A DNA stretch of 64,000 bases from Providencia sp. R33 (GTDB lineage Bacteria; Pseudomonadota; Gammaproteobacteria; Enterobacterales; Enterobacteriaceae). Positions 16,606-26,245 of this stretch are shown in pieces (the stretch's first letter is position 1; every line of letters begins with the position of its first letter). The position numbers and the translations under genes are program-made. The stretch lies in contig NZ_CP072454.1 of NCBI RefSeq assembly GCF_019343475.1, positions 1-64,000 of the forward strand. Reading direction: 5' to 3'. The notes under the pieces are model-generated. The model ran no database searches. It saw only the letters and a list, made by a program, of their open reading frames with translations, and was not told where the DNA came from.

Positions 16606-19275
16606 TTATTTTCTTAACCAGCTCTTTGAGCTGACCAAATTTGGCTTATCCGATGCCCCAGAAGTTAATGAATGAGGCGTAGAGAATGACGGTAAACTTA
16701 CCGCATCCGATTCAACAACCGTCTCAGTCTGCTCAAGAGGTAAGATGTCAGTCGCATGGCACGGTAATAACCAATTCGTTAACAATGTGTCGCTCTTCGG
16801 CAATATTTTAGGTAAGGTGATTTCACATTGTGCTTTATCATCCCAACGAACTTGTAACTTATCGTTAGGGTTGAGCCCCGTTAAATACGTACTCCCATCA
16901 TCCCCTACCATTCCCACTTGTTGGCCTTTTATATTGAAAACTTGTGCCCCAAATGGGGGAACACTATTATCAGATAAACGCAATAAGGCCATTGCACTGT
17001 GCCCAGCCACAACATCGAACTGGCGGTAGCCAATAGCACCTTCTGTTAAAGTACCTTGCTTAATCGATTGTGATACCTGAGCATCTTCAGGTAATGTATT
17101 TAAATCGACACTGACTTGATTACGGTAATAACTGTTCACGTCTGTTAATACAGCCTGACCAAAATAGTTTGTTCGTATGGTTGAGCCATAGCCTCGTAAT
17201 GGAATATCAGGAACACCATCCGTATCAACAAAAATTCGAGTCCCCCCAAGCTGATTACCACGATGCATCACCACACCTTGCTTAATCGCCGTAAAACCAC
17301 CTTGAAGTGATAAGCCAGCAGAACGATATCTATCTTGCTGATAAGTGGCATTTGCATTGATTTGAGCCAAATCCGCTTGATGCGTGTAATAACCACTCAC
17401 TAACCCACCAGAACGAGACCATCCGGTACTTAATTGGTAATTAGTGCGTTCATCTAATCGGTCGTAATAACTGACTCGTTGAGAATTATCATGCTCATTC
17501 CAACTACTGTTCATGCTAAGCGAACCCCTCTCCCCCCAAGGCAATGAAAGGGAAAGATAGGCGCCATCATCATTAGTCTGCCGATACCGATTTCGATAAG
17601 CCGTCAAGTTAACACTTAAATTTTTCCATTTCCCGATATCAAAATAACGCGCTAAAGACAGACTATAACGGTCATTATCAGGCTGATCCCAGTAGGTTTG
17701 ATGGTAATAATTTATATAAGCACTGAGTCCCAACGCCGGAAATTGTTGGTTATAGGAAACCGTATATATTTCCTTACTGCTGTACTGGCGGACACCCGTA
17801 GACTGCGCATTTAAGTACTCAGACATACTCATAAAACCTTGTTCAGCAAAACGATATCCCGCAAATGTCACTTGGCTATTGTAGGCATCAAATCGTTTTG
17901 AATAGCTCAAACGATATGAATTACCGTGATACGTTTTATCGCCGACTTCAGTTAACCCTTTTAACCGTGAACGCGCATGGGTGATATCAAAAGACAACGC
18001 GCCAAACATCATGAGATCTCGACCGATACCGACCGCTGCAGAAGCGTAATTCTCCGCAGCAACACCGCCACCATACAATGACCAGCCGTTATTCACTCCC
18101 CACGAAAACTCGCCGCTCGCAAATGTTTCACCACTCACTTGGTGGCGCCAATCAGTTGGGCGTCCAGCGGCAAGCTTATAACGCAATTGCCCCGGGCGAG
18201 TGAGGTAAGGAACACTGGCTGTATTCACCGTAAACGTTTGAATAGTTCCATCTTGTTCTTTAACTTCAACATTAATCTCACCGGATAGCGCATCATTTAA
18301 GTCTTGAATACGAAAAGGACCTGCAGCAACTTGCGTTTGATAAATAATACGGCCTTGCTGACTCACGATAACAGTAGCATTACTTTTGGCTACCCCCGTT
18401 ATTTCGGGAGCATATCCCCGTAGATTTGGCGGTAACATATTGATGTCAGTGATCAAACTCAGCCCCGTAAATCGAAAGCTGTCAAAAATATCGGAAGCTA
18501 AATAATCTTCACCTAAGGTGAGTTTTGCCCCGAGAGATTTAATTGCACGATAAACATAATACCGCGTCCAATCTAATGAACGGGAAGTACCTTGACCTTG
18601 CTGCTTGTCTAAACGTAGTTGCCAATCCGCACGCATACGCCACACACCTAAATTCACACCCGCAACACCATTGCCGCTAACATTAGCATTTGTTCGTTGT
18701 CCGCCCCGAGTTTGCTGACCAACCTGAGCATTGAGGTTATAATCAAAAAGGGCGCCGGGTAATCCATCCTCCCAGCGAGCAGGCGGATCCCAGTTTTCGG
18801 CTGTATACTCCAAATAGGCTTGGGGTAAACTGATATACAAAGCAGAAGCGGCTAAATCCCCTTTAACTTCCGTACCCGGTAAGCTATCGAGTGATAAACA
18901 CTGACCATCATGCCACCATTTTAATGTTGGCAATAAATCAGGTTTAAGCGCTAGTTGCTCAACTAACACAGGGCTTAAACAGGCAACGCTGTCATCTGGC
19001 TGGCCGTCGGGGACGTAATAAAATACGGTTTGTTCCGGTAATTGATGTTTATTTATAAAAATAGAAAAACGATATTCACCCGGCATTAAAAAGCCCGGAC
19101 GTGAAAACTGGGCTAAATCAATATTTGCGCGGTCATTAACATCCAAAATATCCGTATTAAATTCAATCTGCTCAGCATAGCTGTTACAACTTAAGGACAC
19201 AGCAACAAGCATTGCTGTCAACCGAGGACGGCTTATCCGTAACAACGGCATATGAATATAACCTAGGGCCATCAT
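16606..19275 (-). CDS. Outer membrane fimbrial usher, operon 1
   Basis: An 889-residue assembly pore. It has a signal peptide, an N-terminal targeting domain (IEFNTDILDVNDRANIDLAQFSRPGFLMPGEY), a long beta-barrel with plug domain, and C-terminal domains (NLNPNDKLQVRWDDKAQCEI; the CTD disulfide Cys pair is visible). The length is typical (800-900). It accepts chaperone-subunit complexes and secretes the fibre. Start ATG 19275 follows AAGG at good spacing. Near-identical blocks to the operon 2 usher (LGEDY, SFRFTGLSL, MLPPNLRGYAPEITGV, QQGRIIYQ) show a common origin of the two operons. Confidence 0.95.
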   Translation of the reverse strand: MMALGYIHMPLLRISRPRLTAMLVAVSLSCNSYAEQIEFNTDILDVNDRANIDLAQFSRPGFLMPGEYRFSIFINKHQLPEQTVFYYVPDGQPDDSVACLSPVLVEQLALKPDLLPTLKWWHDGQCLSLDSLPGTEVKGDLAASALYISLPQAYLEYTAENWDPPARWEDGLPGALFDYNLNAQVGQQTRGGQRTNANVSGNGVAGVNLGVWRMRADWQLRLDKQQGQGTSRSLDWTRYYVYRAIKSLGAKLTLGEDYLASDIFDSFRFTGLSLITDINMLPPNLRGYAPEITGVAKSNATVIVSQQGRIIYQTQVAAGPFRIQDLNDALSGEINVEVKEQDGTIQTFTVNTASVPYLTRPGQLRYKLAAGRPTDWRHQVSGETFASGEFSWGVNNGWSLYGGGVAAENYASAAVGIGRDLMMFGALSFDITHARSRLKGLTEVGDKTYHGNSYRLSYSKRFDAYNSQVTFAGYRFAEQGFMSMSEYLNAQSTGVRQYSSKEIYTVSYNQQFPALGLSAYINYYHQTYWDQPDNDRYSLSLARYFDIGKWKNLSVNLTAYRNRYRQTNDDGAYLSLSLPWGERGSLSMNSSWNEHDNSQRVSYYDRLDERTNYQLSTGWSRSGGLVSGYYTHQADLAQINANATYQQDRYRSAGLSLQGGFTAIKQGVVMHRGNQLGGTRIFVDTDGVPDIPLRGYGSTIRTNYFGQAVLTDVNSYYRNQVSVDLNTLPEDAQVSQSIKQGTLTEGAIGYRQFDVVAGHSAMALLRLSDNSVPPFGAQVFNIKGQQVGMVGDDGSTYLTGLNPNDKLQVRWDDKAQCEITLPKILPKSDTLLTNWLLPCHATDILPLEQTETVVESDAVSLPSFSTPHSLTSGASDKPNLVSSKSWLRK

Positions 19276-19375
19276 CTCGACCTTCTTATTTCTTTTTTTA
19301 TTAATAAAATCATTTAGCTTTTAATTTTGATGCAAAACCAAGTGTGGATTTCGGCATCTAAAATCAATTAATGGA

Positions 19376-19912
19376 TTATTCATAATCCAATTTAAAGCGT
19401 AATTGGCTGTAATACTGTCCTGAAACTAATGGAGCATGATTAGCCACCAACTTTAATTCATAAGCTAAATCATGGGAGCCCTGTGTTAATGTTTGAGGAG
19501 ACAGAGCCTGTCCTGGAACAATAATTGCTCCGTCGTCATTGCGCTGAATTTGCAATCCGACACCTTTGGCTTGTCCATTCACACTAAATAATCCGCGTTG
19601 ATGTGCACCATCAAAGGTGACTCTAAAGTATTGCCAATTAGGTTTATTTGGGTTTTGACGTTCAAGAACGCAATTAACTAACTTAATAACAAACGGATGT
19701 GTAGGTCCTTGTCCATCTCGACGGATATCACTGAGAGAGAGGCTGCCCATATTAATAGTTTGGTCACGACTCCCTACATCAATAGCGCAGGCCGTTTCAA
19801 TGATACTGCCATTCATCTTTACTGAGCCTAACGCAGTGGCAGGGGAAATATCGATGAGGGCACAGATACTGAGACTCAATGAAAGCAGTTTACTGAGCGT
19901 TAAATATTTCAT
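19376..19912 (-). CDS. Fimbrial subunit, MrpB-like, operon 1
   Basis: A 178-residue pilin with a signal peptide ending near SPATALG. The mature part is KMNGSIIETACAIDVGSRDQTINMGSLSLSDIRRDGQG, with the second Cys in VNCVLER and the end RFKLDYE. It lies between the major pilin and usher genes, the place taken by the putative anchor subunit in mrp-type operons. Its counterpart is 23127-23672 (same CAIDIGSRDQTINMG). GAGGA precedes the start. Confidence 0.88.
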   Translation of the reverse strand: MKYLTLSKLLSLSLSICALIDISPATALGSVKMNGSIIETACAIDVGSRDQTINMGSLSLSDIRRDGQGPTHPFVIKLVNCVLERQNPNKPNWQYFRVTFDGAHQRGLFSVNGQAKGVGLQIQRNDDGAIIVPGQALSPQTLTQGSHDLAYELKLVANHAPLVSGQYYSQLRFKLDYE

Positions 19913-19949
19913 TGCTTCCTCTTCTACGCAGGCTTCCCTTTAAAATAAA

Positions 19950-19974
19950 CCAGCAAAATGTCCTTTTTTGCTGG
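19950..19974 (-). terminator. Intercistronic hairpin after the major pilin gene, operon 1
   Basis: Perfect 9-bp stem CCAGCAAAA/TTTTGCTGG with a 7-base loop, placed between the major pilin stop and the next gene. It probably acts as a partial terminator or 3' stabiliser, so that the major subunit mRNA exceeds that of downstream genes. Similar hairpins occupy the same place in the other two operons. Confidence 0.6.
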
Positions 19975-19988
19975 CTACTAAACAACAA

Positions 19989-20519
19989 TTATTCGTATGA
20001 CAGTGTAAAGTCAGCTACGGAGCTAAATTCACCTGCGGTAATCGTTTTAATATCACCGCCATTACCCATTAAATACGCAGAAAAACGCAGAGTATTATTG
20101 CCATCTTGAATATTTTGGAATGGTGTTGGTGTACCTAAAGTAATAATATTGCCGCTACCATTCGTAATTTGTACGCCAGCACCTGAACCAGTACCAACGA
20201 TACCTAACGTTTTATTCGTATTATCAAATGAAGCTGCTGCACCACTAAATGTTAATTGAACGCCTTTTGTTAATGCTGTTACATCACAATTTTCTAAAGC
20301 AATATCAAAAATACGTGGACTAGATTTACCACCATCCACTAATGCCATATTGGATATTTGCCCCAGCTCAACAGTTTGATCAATCGCATCTGGTGAAATA
20401 GAACATGGCGCATCAATAATGGAGCCTTTAAAAGTCACTTTTCCGTGGCCCATATCCGCAGCAAGTACAGAAGCGCTCATAGCACTAGAAACTAGTGCTA
20501 ATAAAAATAATTTTTTCAT
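19989..20519 (-). CDS. Major fimbrial subunit (MrpA-like), operon 1
   Basis: A 176-residue pilin: signal peptide (MKKLFLLALVSSAMSASVLA), then GHGKVTFKGSIIDAPCSISPDAIDQTVELGQ, Cys partner in LENCDVTA, and terminal DFTLSYE with the penultimate Tyr. It is the first structural gene of the minus-strand operon and the polymerised shaft subunit. It closely resembles the operon 2 pilin at 22494-23060, which shares GHGKVTFKG and IIDAPCSIS. GAGGA lies just upstream of the start. The 72-base gap to the upstream HTH gene leaves little room for a separate promoter. Confidence 0.92.
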   Translation of the reverse strand: MKKLFLLALVSSAMSASVLAADMGHGKVTFKGSIIDAPCSISPDAIDQTVELGQISNMALVDGGKSSPRIFDIALENCDVTALTKGVQLTFSGAAASFDNTNKTLGIVGTGSGAGVQITNGSGNIITLGTPTPFQNIQDGNNTLRFSAYLMGNGGDIKTITAGEFSSVADFTLSYE

Positions 20520-20591
20520 ATATTCCTCAATGAATTATAAATAAACAACTTGATATATTTTTATTACTACAAAATATTTTTTCTACTATAA

Positions 20592-20933
20592 TTAATAAAA
20601 GTAGATAGTATCAGAAGCCGCTATCAACTTTCTCAACATTGATGCGTCATCAGAATTTGATTTTTCCATCTCAAGCAAAACATATTTAATTATTTTCTCA
20701 AACGGAACATTCAATGCTATTGATAAATTAAATAGCATATCCACTGATATTTTATTAATACCGCGTTCATATCGAGACATCTGTTGCTATGAAACATTTA
20801 ATTTCTTTGCCAGTTCAGCGCCAGTCATTCCACACTCTTTTCTAGTCTGTTTAATAACAGTCCCACAATAAGTAGAAATTCGATTATCTTGATTGTTGCA
20901 CTGACTATTAATTCTATTTTCTTCAAAATTCAT
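20592..20933 (-). pseudogene. MrpJ-like HTH fimbrial regulator interrupted by an amber codon
   Basis: Starting at ATG 20933 the frame reads a leader, then GTVIKQTRKECGMTGAELAKKLNVS, then TAG at 20787-20789, then QQMSRYERGINKISVDMLFNL to 20592. In the two neighbouring HTH genes and at 32122 the matching position is followed by QQ or QE, so the stop replaces a residue just ahead of the recognition helix. Without readthrough no HTH is made; an internal ATG at 20780 would give only the half after the turn. MrpJ-type proteins repress flagella and tune fimbrial expression; this copy sits 72 bases upstream of the operon 1 pilin gene and points the same way. Confidence 0.8.
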
Positions 20934-21223
20934 ATTGGTAATCTTTCCAATAAATGAACATAATTATCAATTTAAAATTAGTAATTAAATAGACATATAT
21001 AATATCCATAACGGATTAGCTGAATAGCTACAACTATAAAGAGTTAACCTTTGAAAGCAAACGCCCCCTTCCGTACTTTAACCCTTAGCACCATAATGTT
21101 ACAGTTTTCAATAAATTAAATAATTAGCTAAAATATCAATTTGTTTGAATTTTAATCCAATCACAATTTGATAACATGACTAATAGCGTTATAATTCAGA
21201 ACGTAAACAAAATTTAATTACTC
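20934..21223. other. AT-rich interval between HTH genes
   Basis: A 290-base non-coding stretch upstream of the broken HTH gene and downstream of the next. It could hold the promoter for the pseudogene and operon 1. I see no convincing fim-type inverted repeat pair and name no promoter. Confidence 0.35.
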
Positions 21224-21436
21224 TTAATTTTTTGTTAGCTCCCCAATCGTAACTTTAAATATAAATGATAATTTTATTAATATATCAATATTAACAAGAC
21301 TAACACCCCTCTCATAACGAGAAACATGTTGCTGGCTCACACCTAAAAATCTACCTAATTCTTCTGCGGTTAAACCTTTTCCCTTGCGCAATTTTTTTAT
21401 TTTTATACCAATTGTATTAACGTTTTTCATAGGCAC
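21224..21436 (-). CDS. MrpJ-like HTH (XRE-type) regulator
   Basis: Seventy residues, almost entirely one XRE/Cro helix-turn-helix: IKKLRKGKGLTAEELGRFLGVSQQHVSRYERGVSLVNIDILIKLS. The SQQHVSRYERG recognition helix matches fimbria-linked MrpJ-family regulators of Proteus-like bacteria. It lies between the two divergent fimbrial operons, 14 bases after the next HTH gene, so the pair is probably co-transcribed. It may control one or both operons and motility. Intact. Confidence 0.8.
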   Translation of the reverse strand: MPMKNVNTIGIKIKKLRKGKGLTAEELGRFLGVSQQHVSRYERGVSLVNIDILIKLSFIFKVTIGELTKN

Positions 21437-21450
21437 TTACTTTAATTTTA

Positions 21451-21735
21451 TTAAACAATGCATTCAGCTTGATAATAACACACTGATTTTTTTGTTTTTT
21501 GTTTAACTTGAAACCCAATACCTGATAGCAATGTCTCAATATCAACATTTAGACAAATAGATATGCGATAAATTTTATCAATACTCAATTTGGCAGAACC
21601 AAGCTCTATGCGATTTATATACTCTTGAGAACAAAAAAGACACTCTGCCAATTCAAAAGTTGACATTTTTCTTTCATGCCTTAATTCTTTTACCCTAGAG
21701 CCAATTAGTCTTCTTGATGAAAATAAGTCAATCAT
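21451..21735 (-). CDS. HTH (XRE-type) regulator, divergent from fimbrial operon 2
   Basis: Ninety-four residues with an XRE-type domain (RVKELRHERKMSTFELAECLFCSQEYINRIELGSAKLSIDKIYRIS). It departs from its neighbours: SQEYINRIELG replaces SQQHVSRYERG, and it has a basic, Cys-containing tail (KQKTKKSVCYYQAECIV). It is the first of a chain of three HTH genes reading towards operon 1 and shares a 758-base regulatory region with operon 2. This suggests a switch between the two fimbriae (inference). Confidence 0.78.
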   Translation of the reverse strand: MIDLFSSRRLIGSRVKELRHERKMSTFELAECLFCSQEYINRIELGSAKLSIDKIYRISICLNVDIETLLSGIGFQVKQKTKKSVCYYQAECIV

Positions 21736-22493
21736 ATCACCCTCATCTTTTACATGCAGTGGAACAAGTCATCCTTATTAATTATTAAATACAATAAAAT
21801 AAATCACTTTTCTTTGTTACACTCAATTTAAGTAAATTTTAATTGGTCGTCAAAAGAATAATGAGTAAAAAAATATTTATAATGCATTAAGGTTTAATGA
21901 TGATAACCAATTGAAATTGCATAGTATTTTTTTAGTTTTTACAAAAAACATCAAAATAAATAGCTTTTTAATAACAACACATGAGTTACTCGTCGTGATT
22001 TATTTTGCTTTTTTTCATTTAAAAAAAATTAAAAATTAAAAATTTTAAAAAAAAAGATTATTAAACCAAATAAAGTGCATTTTTATCATTGTTCAATATA
22101 TTGCTATAAAATATTTGTTTTTTAACTCAACACCTCTGGATTTAAGGTTTGAAATTTCAATTTTATTGAAATTAAATACTGTAATTTGTAATTACATGGT
22201 ATTTTTAACTGTGGTTAAAATAGCATACAAATACTTAATCATAGTAATAACCGCTTATACTGTATTGTAACTGTATATTTTTACTATTTAATGAAATGTA
22301 ATTATGCGTATTTTATATAGAGATGATTTTTTTTGCATTTGCAGTTTAATGATTATTTTATTATATATAAATGATTGTTCATTAATTTATTAAGGTGCTC
22401 GTATTTTATAAAAAATGAACTTAACAATAGATATATTGTTAATATAATCACAGATGGAAAAACACCAAGTGATATAACTAAATGAGGTTTTAA
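21736..22493. promoter_or_regulatory. Large AT-rich regulatory region between HTH genes and fimbrial operon 2
   Basis: A 758-base non-coding region, extremely AT-rich (long A and T runs at 22010-22070), as expected for a silenced, bent promoter bound by H-NS-type proteins. It must hold the operon 2 promoter and probably that of the HTH chain. I looked for the paired inverted repeats of a MrpI/FimB-type invertible promoter and did not find a convincing pair by eye; no fimbrial recombinase gene is adjacent. Confidence 0.45.
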
Positions 22494-23060
22494 ATGAAAA
22501 GAATAGTTTACTTAACTGCACTGGTTTCGAGTATTATTATGTGTCCAGCACTTGCTGATCAAGGACATGGTAAAGTCACCTTTAAAGGTGAAATCATCGA
22601 TGCACCTTGCTCGATTAGCTCTGATTCCATTGACCAAACAGTATGGTTAGGTCAAATCGCTAACTCTGTTTTAGCAGATGGAGGGACTTCAACTGCAAAA
22701 CAATTTGATATCGAATTGGAAGACTGTGTATTTACTAAAGATGCAAATGGCAAAGTTTACAACGATAAAGTTAGTATAACATTTTCCGGTTCTAGTGCCT
22801 CGTTCAACGCTAAATTATTGGGTGTAACCGGTTTAGATGCTACTGATCCAACTTCTATTGGTAATGTGGGGATTCAATTAACAGATACTAACGGTACTGC
22901 ATTAGATATGGGGATTGCTACATCTCAAGCACACCAACTACAAGCAGGTGACAACACTCTGCGTTATAGCGCTTACGTACAAGGTGCAAACGTTGCAGTA
23001 GATAAAATTCCATTAGGTAAATTCGAAGGCATAACTAACTTTACCTTAACTTATAACTAA
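22494..23060 (+). CDS. Major fimbrial subunit (MrpA-like), operon 2
   Basis: A 188-residue pilin: signal peptide ending PALA, then GHGKVTFKGEIIDAPCSIS, the Cys partner in LEDCVFTKD, and terminal TNFTLTYN. It is the first gene of the plus-strand operon and the probable shaft subunit. Compared with the operon 1 pilin it has a longer loop after the second Cys, where antigenic variation between pilins usually lies. A GAGG-type ribosome site precedes the ATG. Confidence 0.92.
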   Translation: MKRIVYLTALVSSIIMCPALADQGHGKVTFKGEIIDAPCSISSDSIDQTVWLGQIANSVLADGGTSTAKQFDIELEDCVFTKDANGKVYNDKVSITFSGSSASFNAKLLGVTGLDATDPTSIGNVGIQLTDTNGTALDMGIATSQAHQLQAGDNTLRYSAYVQGANVAVDKIPLGKFEGITNFTLTYN

Positions 23061-23072
23061 TTGATTAGTTAA

Positions 23073-23096
23073 AGAGGAATACTTCGGTATTCCTCT
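23073..23096 (+). terminator. UUCG-capped intercistronic hairpin after the major pilin, operon 2
   Basis: A perfect 10-bp stem AGAGGAATAC/GTATTCCTCT closed by the exceptionally stable C(UUCG)G tetraloop, 13 bases after the pilin stop, with no long U-tract. It probably protects the upstream pilin mRNA from 3' decay and/or partly terminates transcription. Confidence 0.65.
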
Positions 23097-23126
23097 ATTA
23101 GTCACCTAATTAAGTCAGAGGTTAAA

Positions 23127-23672
23127 GTGAAAGGATTTATCTATTCGCTAAGAAATGTATCGTCTCTATTGCTTTTTACATTATTTCTTTCGCCACAAAT
23201 GGCGGCATCACCTCATGGATGGGGAAAAGTCACAATGAACGGCGAAATAGTCGATACTGCCTGTGCAATAGATATAGGGTCAAGGGATCAGACCATTAAT
23301 ATGGGGGCGCTTCCAACAAGCTATATTCGCGAAGTTGGGAAAGGCCCCATAAAGGAATTCAATATTAAACTCGTTGATTGCCGTTGGGAAAAATATTCAA
23401 AAGATAATAACGAATGGAATTCACTCGAAGTCACTTTTGATGGACCATCAAATGGTGATTTTTTCACACTTTCGGGTGAAGCAAAAGGAGTGCAATTGGC
23501 CCTGCATGATATCTCGGGATACTCCATTACACCAGGAAAGCCATTGCCTACACAAGGAATTACCCCTGGCACAATGATATTGAAATATCAAATGCAATTA
23601 GTCACCAATTATCATCCTGTTAAAGCGGGTAATTACCAAACCTTATTAAGGTTCAAGGTTGATTATTATTAA
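23127..23672 (+). CDS. Fimbrial subunit, MrpB-like, operon 2
   Basis: A 181-residue pilin with a signal peptide ending near QMAASP. The mature part is GWGKVTMNGEIVDTACAIDIGSRDQTINMG, with Cys partner in LVDCRWEK and terminal LRFKVDYY. It is the counterpart of 19376-19912 in operon 1, in the same slot between pilin and usher, and is thought by position to be the minor shaft-terminating or anchoring subunit. Confidence 0.88.
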   Translation: MKGFIYSLRNVSSLLLFTLFLSPQMAASPHGWGKVTMNGEIVDTACAIDIGSRDQTINMGALPTSYIREVGKGPIKEFNIKLVDCRWEKYSKDNNEWNSLEVTFDGPSNGDFFTLSGEAKGVQLALHDISGYSITPGKPLPTQGITPGTMILKYQMQLVTNYHPVKAGNYQTLLRFKVDYY

Positions 23673-23709
23673 TTCCAAAAATTAGATTGATATTTTAGGG
23701 ATGTTTTTT

Positions 23710-26232
23710 ATGTTTTTTAAAAAACACAAGATAAATATAATAACGGCAACGATAATGTTAATTTTTGGATCATTATCTGCCAAGTTATATGCTGCTGATA
23801 CCATACAATTTAATACAGCATTATTAGATTTAGAAGACAAAAAAAACATCGATATTAAGCAATTTTCACGTGCTGGCTATATTATGCCTGGTACTTATCC
23901 CCTAAAAATACAATTAAATAAAGAAACTCTGCCTGAGCAACGATTTTCATTCTATGCACCTCAGAATGCCCCTGATGCAAGCCTTGTGTGTATCACCCAA
24001 GAACAAGTCCAACAATTAGGGTTAACAGTAGATGCTTTGAAGAAAGTCACATGGTGGCATAATAACGAGTGCCTTGATTTACTCAGCTTGCCTGGCTTTC
24101 AAGCTCAAGGAGACTTATCTGACTCAAGATTATACCTCAGTATTCCTCAAGCTTATCTTGAATATAGAACAGCTAACTGGGATCCTCCCTCTCTTTGGGA
24201 TGAAGGGATTTCAGGGGCTATTTTAGACTACAACATTAATGCAAGAGCCAATAAACCTCATGATAACAATAGTAATTATAATATGACGGCAAATGGTGTT
24301 GCGGGTGTTAACATCGGTGCATGGCGCTTCAGGGGCGATTGGCAGGGACGTGATCAACGAGAAACTGGCTCAAATAGTAACAACGAGCATAATTTCCAAT
24401 GGAATCGATTTTACGCCTATAAGGCTTTACCTAATAGTAAAGCTAAATTGACCTTAGGTGAAGACTATTTTAACACTGATTTATTCGATAGCTTTCGATT
24501 TACAGGTGTTAGTTTACGCACGGACATCTTAATGCTTCCACCTAACTTACGTGGATATGCACCTGAAATTACAGGAGTTTCGACCACCAACGCGACAGTA
24601 ATTATTAGCCAACAAGGGCGAATTATTTACCAAGAACAAGTCGCTGCAGGACCTTTCCGTATCCAGAATTTAAGTGATGCAACGACAGGTAAACTGGATG
24701 TTCGAATCGAAGAGCAGGATGGTTCAGTTCAAGAATATCAGGTTGAAACGGCTAATATTCCTTATTTAACGCGACCCGGTAGTGTTCGATATAAATTATC
24801 CATGGGTCGACCAACGAATATGAAGCACCATGTTAATGGATATACATTCGCTAGTGGTGAAATGTCGTGGGGTGTCACCAATGGTTGGTCATTACTCGCA
24901 GGCTCATTGAATAGCCAAGACTATAATGCATTCAACGTGGGTGTCGGTCGTGATTTATTAGTATTTGGCGCCTTATCTTTCGATATTACGCATTCTATTG
25001 CAAATATTCCTAATGATAAAAAACTCACAGGCAATTCTTATCGAATAAACTATTCGAAGCGCTTTGATGACTATGATAGCCAAGTTCAATTTGCAGGTTA
25101 TCGCTTCTCTGAGCCTAGTTTTATGACTACGACTGATTTTTTAACGGCAAAAGACTCAGGCGAACGTCAAGGCAGTAATAAGGAAATGTATGTAATTTCT
25201 CTAAATAAAAACTTTAGGGAATCAAGAATCACCACTTATTTAAACTATTCGCACCAAACCTATTGGGATAAGCCAGAAAGCAATCGCTACAATTTAATGG
25301 TGACAAAAACCTTAGATTGGGGAAACTTGAAAAATATTAATATTTCGTTATCGGCTTATCGCAATAAATATAACGACACAAATGATGACGGCCTTTATAT
25401 TTCAGCCTCAATGCCTTGGGGAAATGGTGCCAATATTGGTTATTCATTACAAGCAACACGGGACGACACCGTTAACCGGGCGACCTATTATGACAAGCTG
25501 TCAGATAGAACCAATTACCAAGTCAGTGCCGGGTCAACCAACAAAGGCGGAACAGCAAGCACCTATATTACTCATTATGGCGATAATACGAAGTTAACCG
25601 CAAATGCCAGCTATATTCACAACAATTACACGTCATTTGGTTTAGGGGCTCAAGGCGGATTCACCATGACGTTAAAGGGTGCGGATGCTCACCGAGTTTC
25701 AAATATAGGCGGCACTCGTTTACTCATCGACACTGACGGCGTGGCTAAAATTCCCGTATCAGACCGCGGTATCCCTATTGCATCAAATGAATTCGGTAAA
25801 GTGGTTGTACCTGACTTAAATAGCTACTACCGCAGTAAAGTTAAAGTCGACTTAAACGCTCTGCCGAATAATGCCGAAGTGACTGATTCTATTGTTCAAG
25901 CGACATTAACAGAAGGCGCAATTGGCTACCGTAAATTTAATGTGTTATCTGGTGAAAAGATGATGCTTTCAATGCGTATGTCTGATGGTTCCGCACCACC
26001 ATTTGGTGCTCAGGTTACCAATTTGACAGGAAAAGAAACAGGAATAGTCACTGATAATGGGTATGCCTACGTGAGTGGAATCAACCCGAATGAAGTCATG
26101 ATTATTCATTGGGGTGGTGCAGCTCAATGTGAAATTCATTTTCCTGAAAATTTAGAAACAATTAGCCAAGGATTATTCATTCCTTGTAAACCATTATCAA
26201 ATAAACGTAATGAAACAGATAATAATCTGTAG
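23710..26232 (+). CDS. Outer membrane fimbrial usher, operon 2
   Basis: About 840 residues from ATG 23710 (AGGG nine bases upstream; ATG 23701 is the alternative). It has a signal sequence, the N-terminal domain TIQFNTALLDLEDKKNIDIKQ, barrel and plug segments with MLPPNLRGYAPEITGVSTTN, and a C-terminal domain ending CEIHFPENL...IPCKPL with the conserved Cys pair. It assembles the operon 2 pilus at the outer membrane and is a clear paralogue of the usher at 16606-19275. Confidence 0.95.
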   Translation: MFFKKHKINIITATIMLIFGSLSAKLYAADTIQFNTALLDLEDKKNIDIKQFSRAGYIMPGTYPLKIQLNKETLPEQRFSFYAPQNAPDASLVCITQEQVQQLGLTVDALKKVTWWHNNECLDLLSLPGFQAQGDLSDSRLYLSIPQAYLEYRTANWDPPSLWDEGISGAILDYNINARANKPHDNNSNYNMTANGVAGVNIGAWRFRGDWQGRDQRETGSNSNNEHNFQWNRFYAYKALPNSKAKLTLGEDYFNTDLFDSFRFTGVSLRTDILMLPPNLRGYAPEITGVSTTNATVIISQQGRIIYQEQVAAGPFRIQNLSDATTGKLDVRIEEQDGSVQEYQVETANIPYLTRPGSVRYKLSMGRPTNMKHHVNGYTFASGEMSWGVTNGWSLLAGSLNSQDYNAFNVGVGRDLLVFGALSFDITHSIANIPNDKKLTGNSYRINYSKRFDDYDSQVQFAGYRFSEPSFMTTTDFLTAKDSGERQGSNKEMYVISLNKNFRESRITTYLNYSHQTYWDKPESNRYNLMVTKTLDWGNLKNINISLSAYRNKYNDTNDDGLYISASMPWGNGANIGYSLQATRDDTVNRATYYDKLSDRTNYQVSAGSTNKGGTASTYITHYGDNTKLTANASYIHNNYTSFGLGAQGGFTMTLKGADAHRVSNIGGTRLLIDTDGVAKIPVSDRGIPIASNEFGKVVVPDLNSYYRSKVKVDLNALPNNAEVTDSIVQATLTEGAIGYRKFNVLSGEKMMLSMRMSDGSAPPFGAQVTNLTGKETGIVTDNGYAYVSGINPNEVMIIHWGGAAQCEIHFPENLETISQGLFIPCKPLSNKRNETDNNL

Positions 26233-26245
26233 ATGAGTGATTGCG

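Noticed and set aside
21736..22493. Invertible promoter (fim/mrp-type switch) before operon 2
   Set aside because: No paired inverted repeats of suitable spacing were found by eye and the only tyrosine recombinase (55508-56242) lies in the plasmid maintenance region and looks ResD-like.
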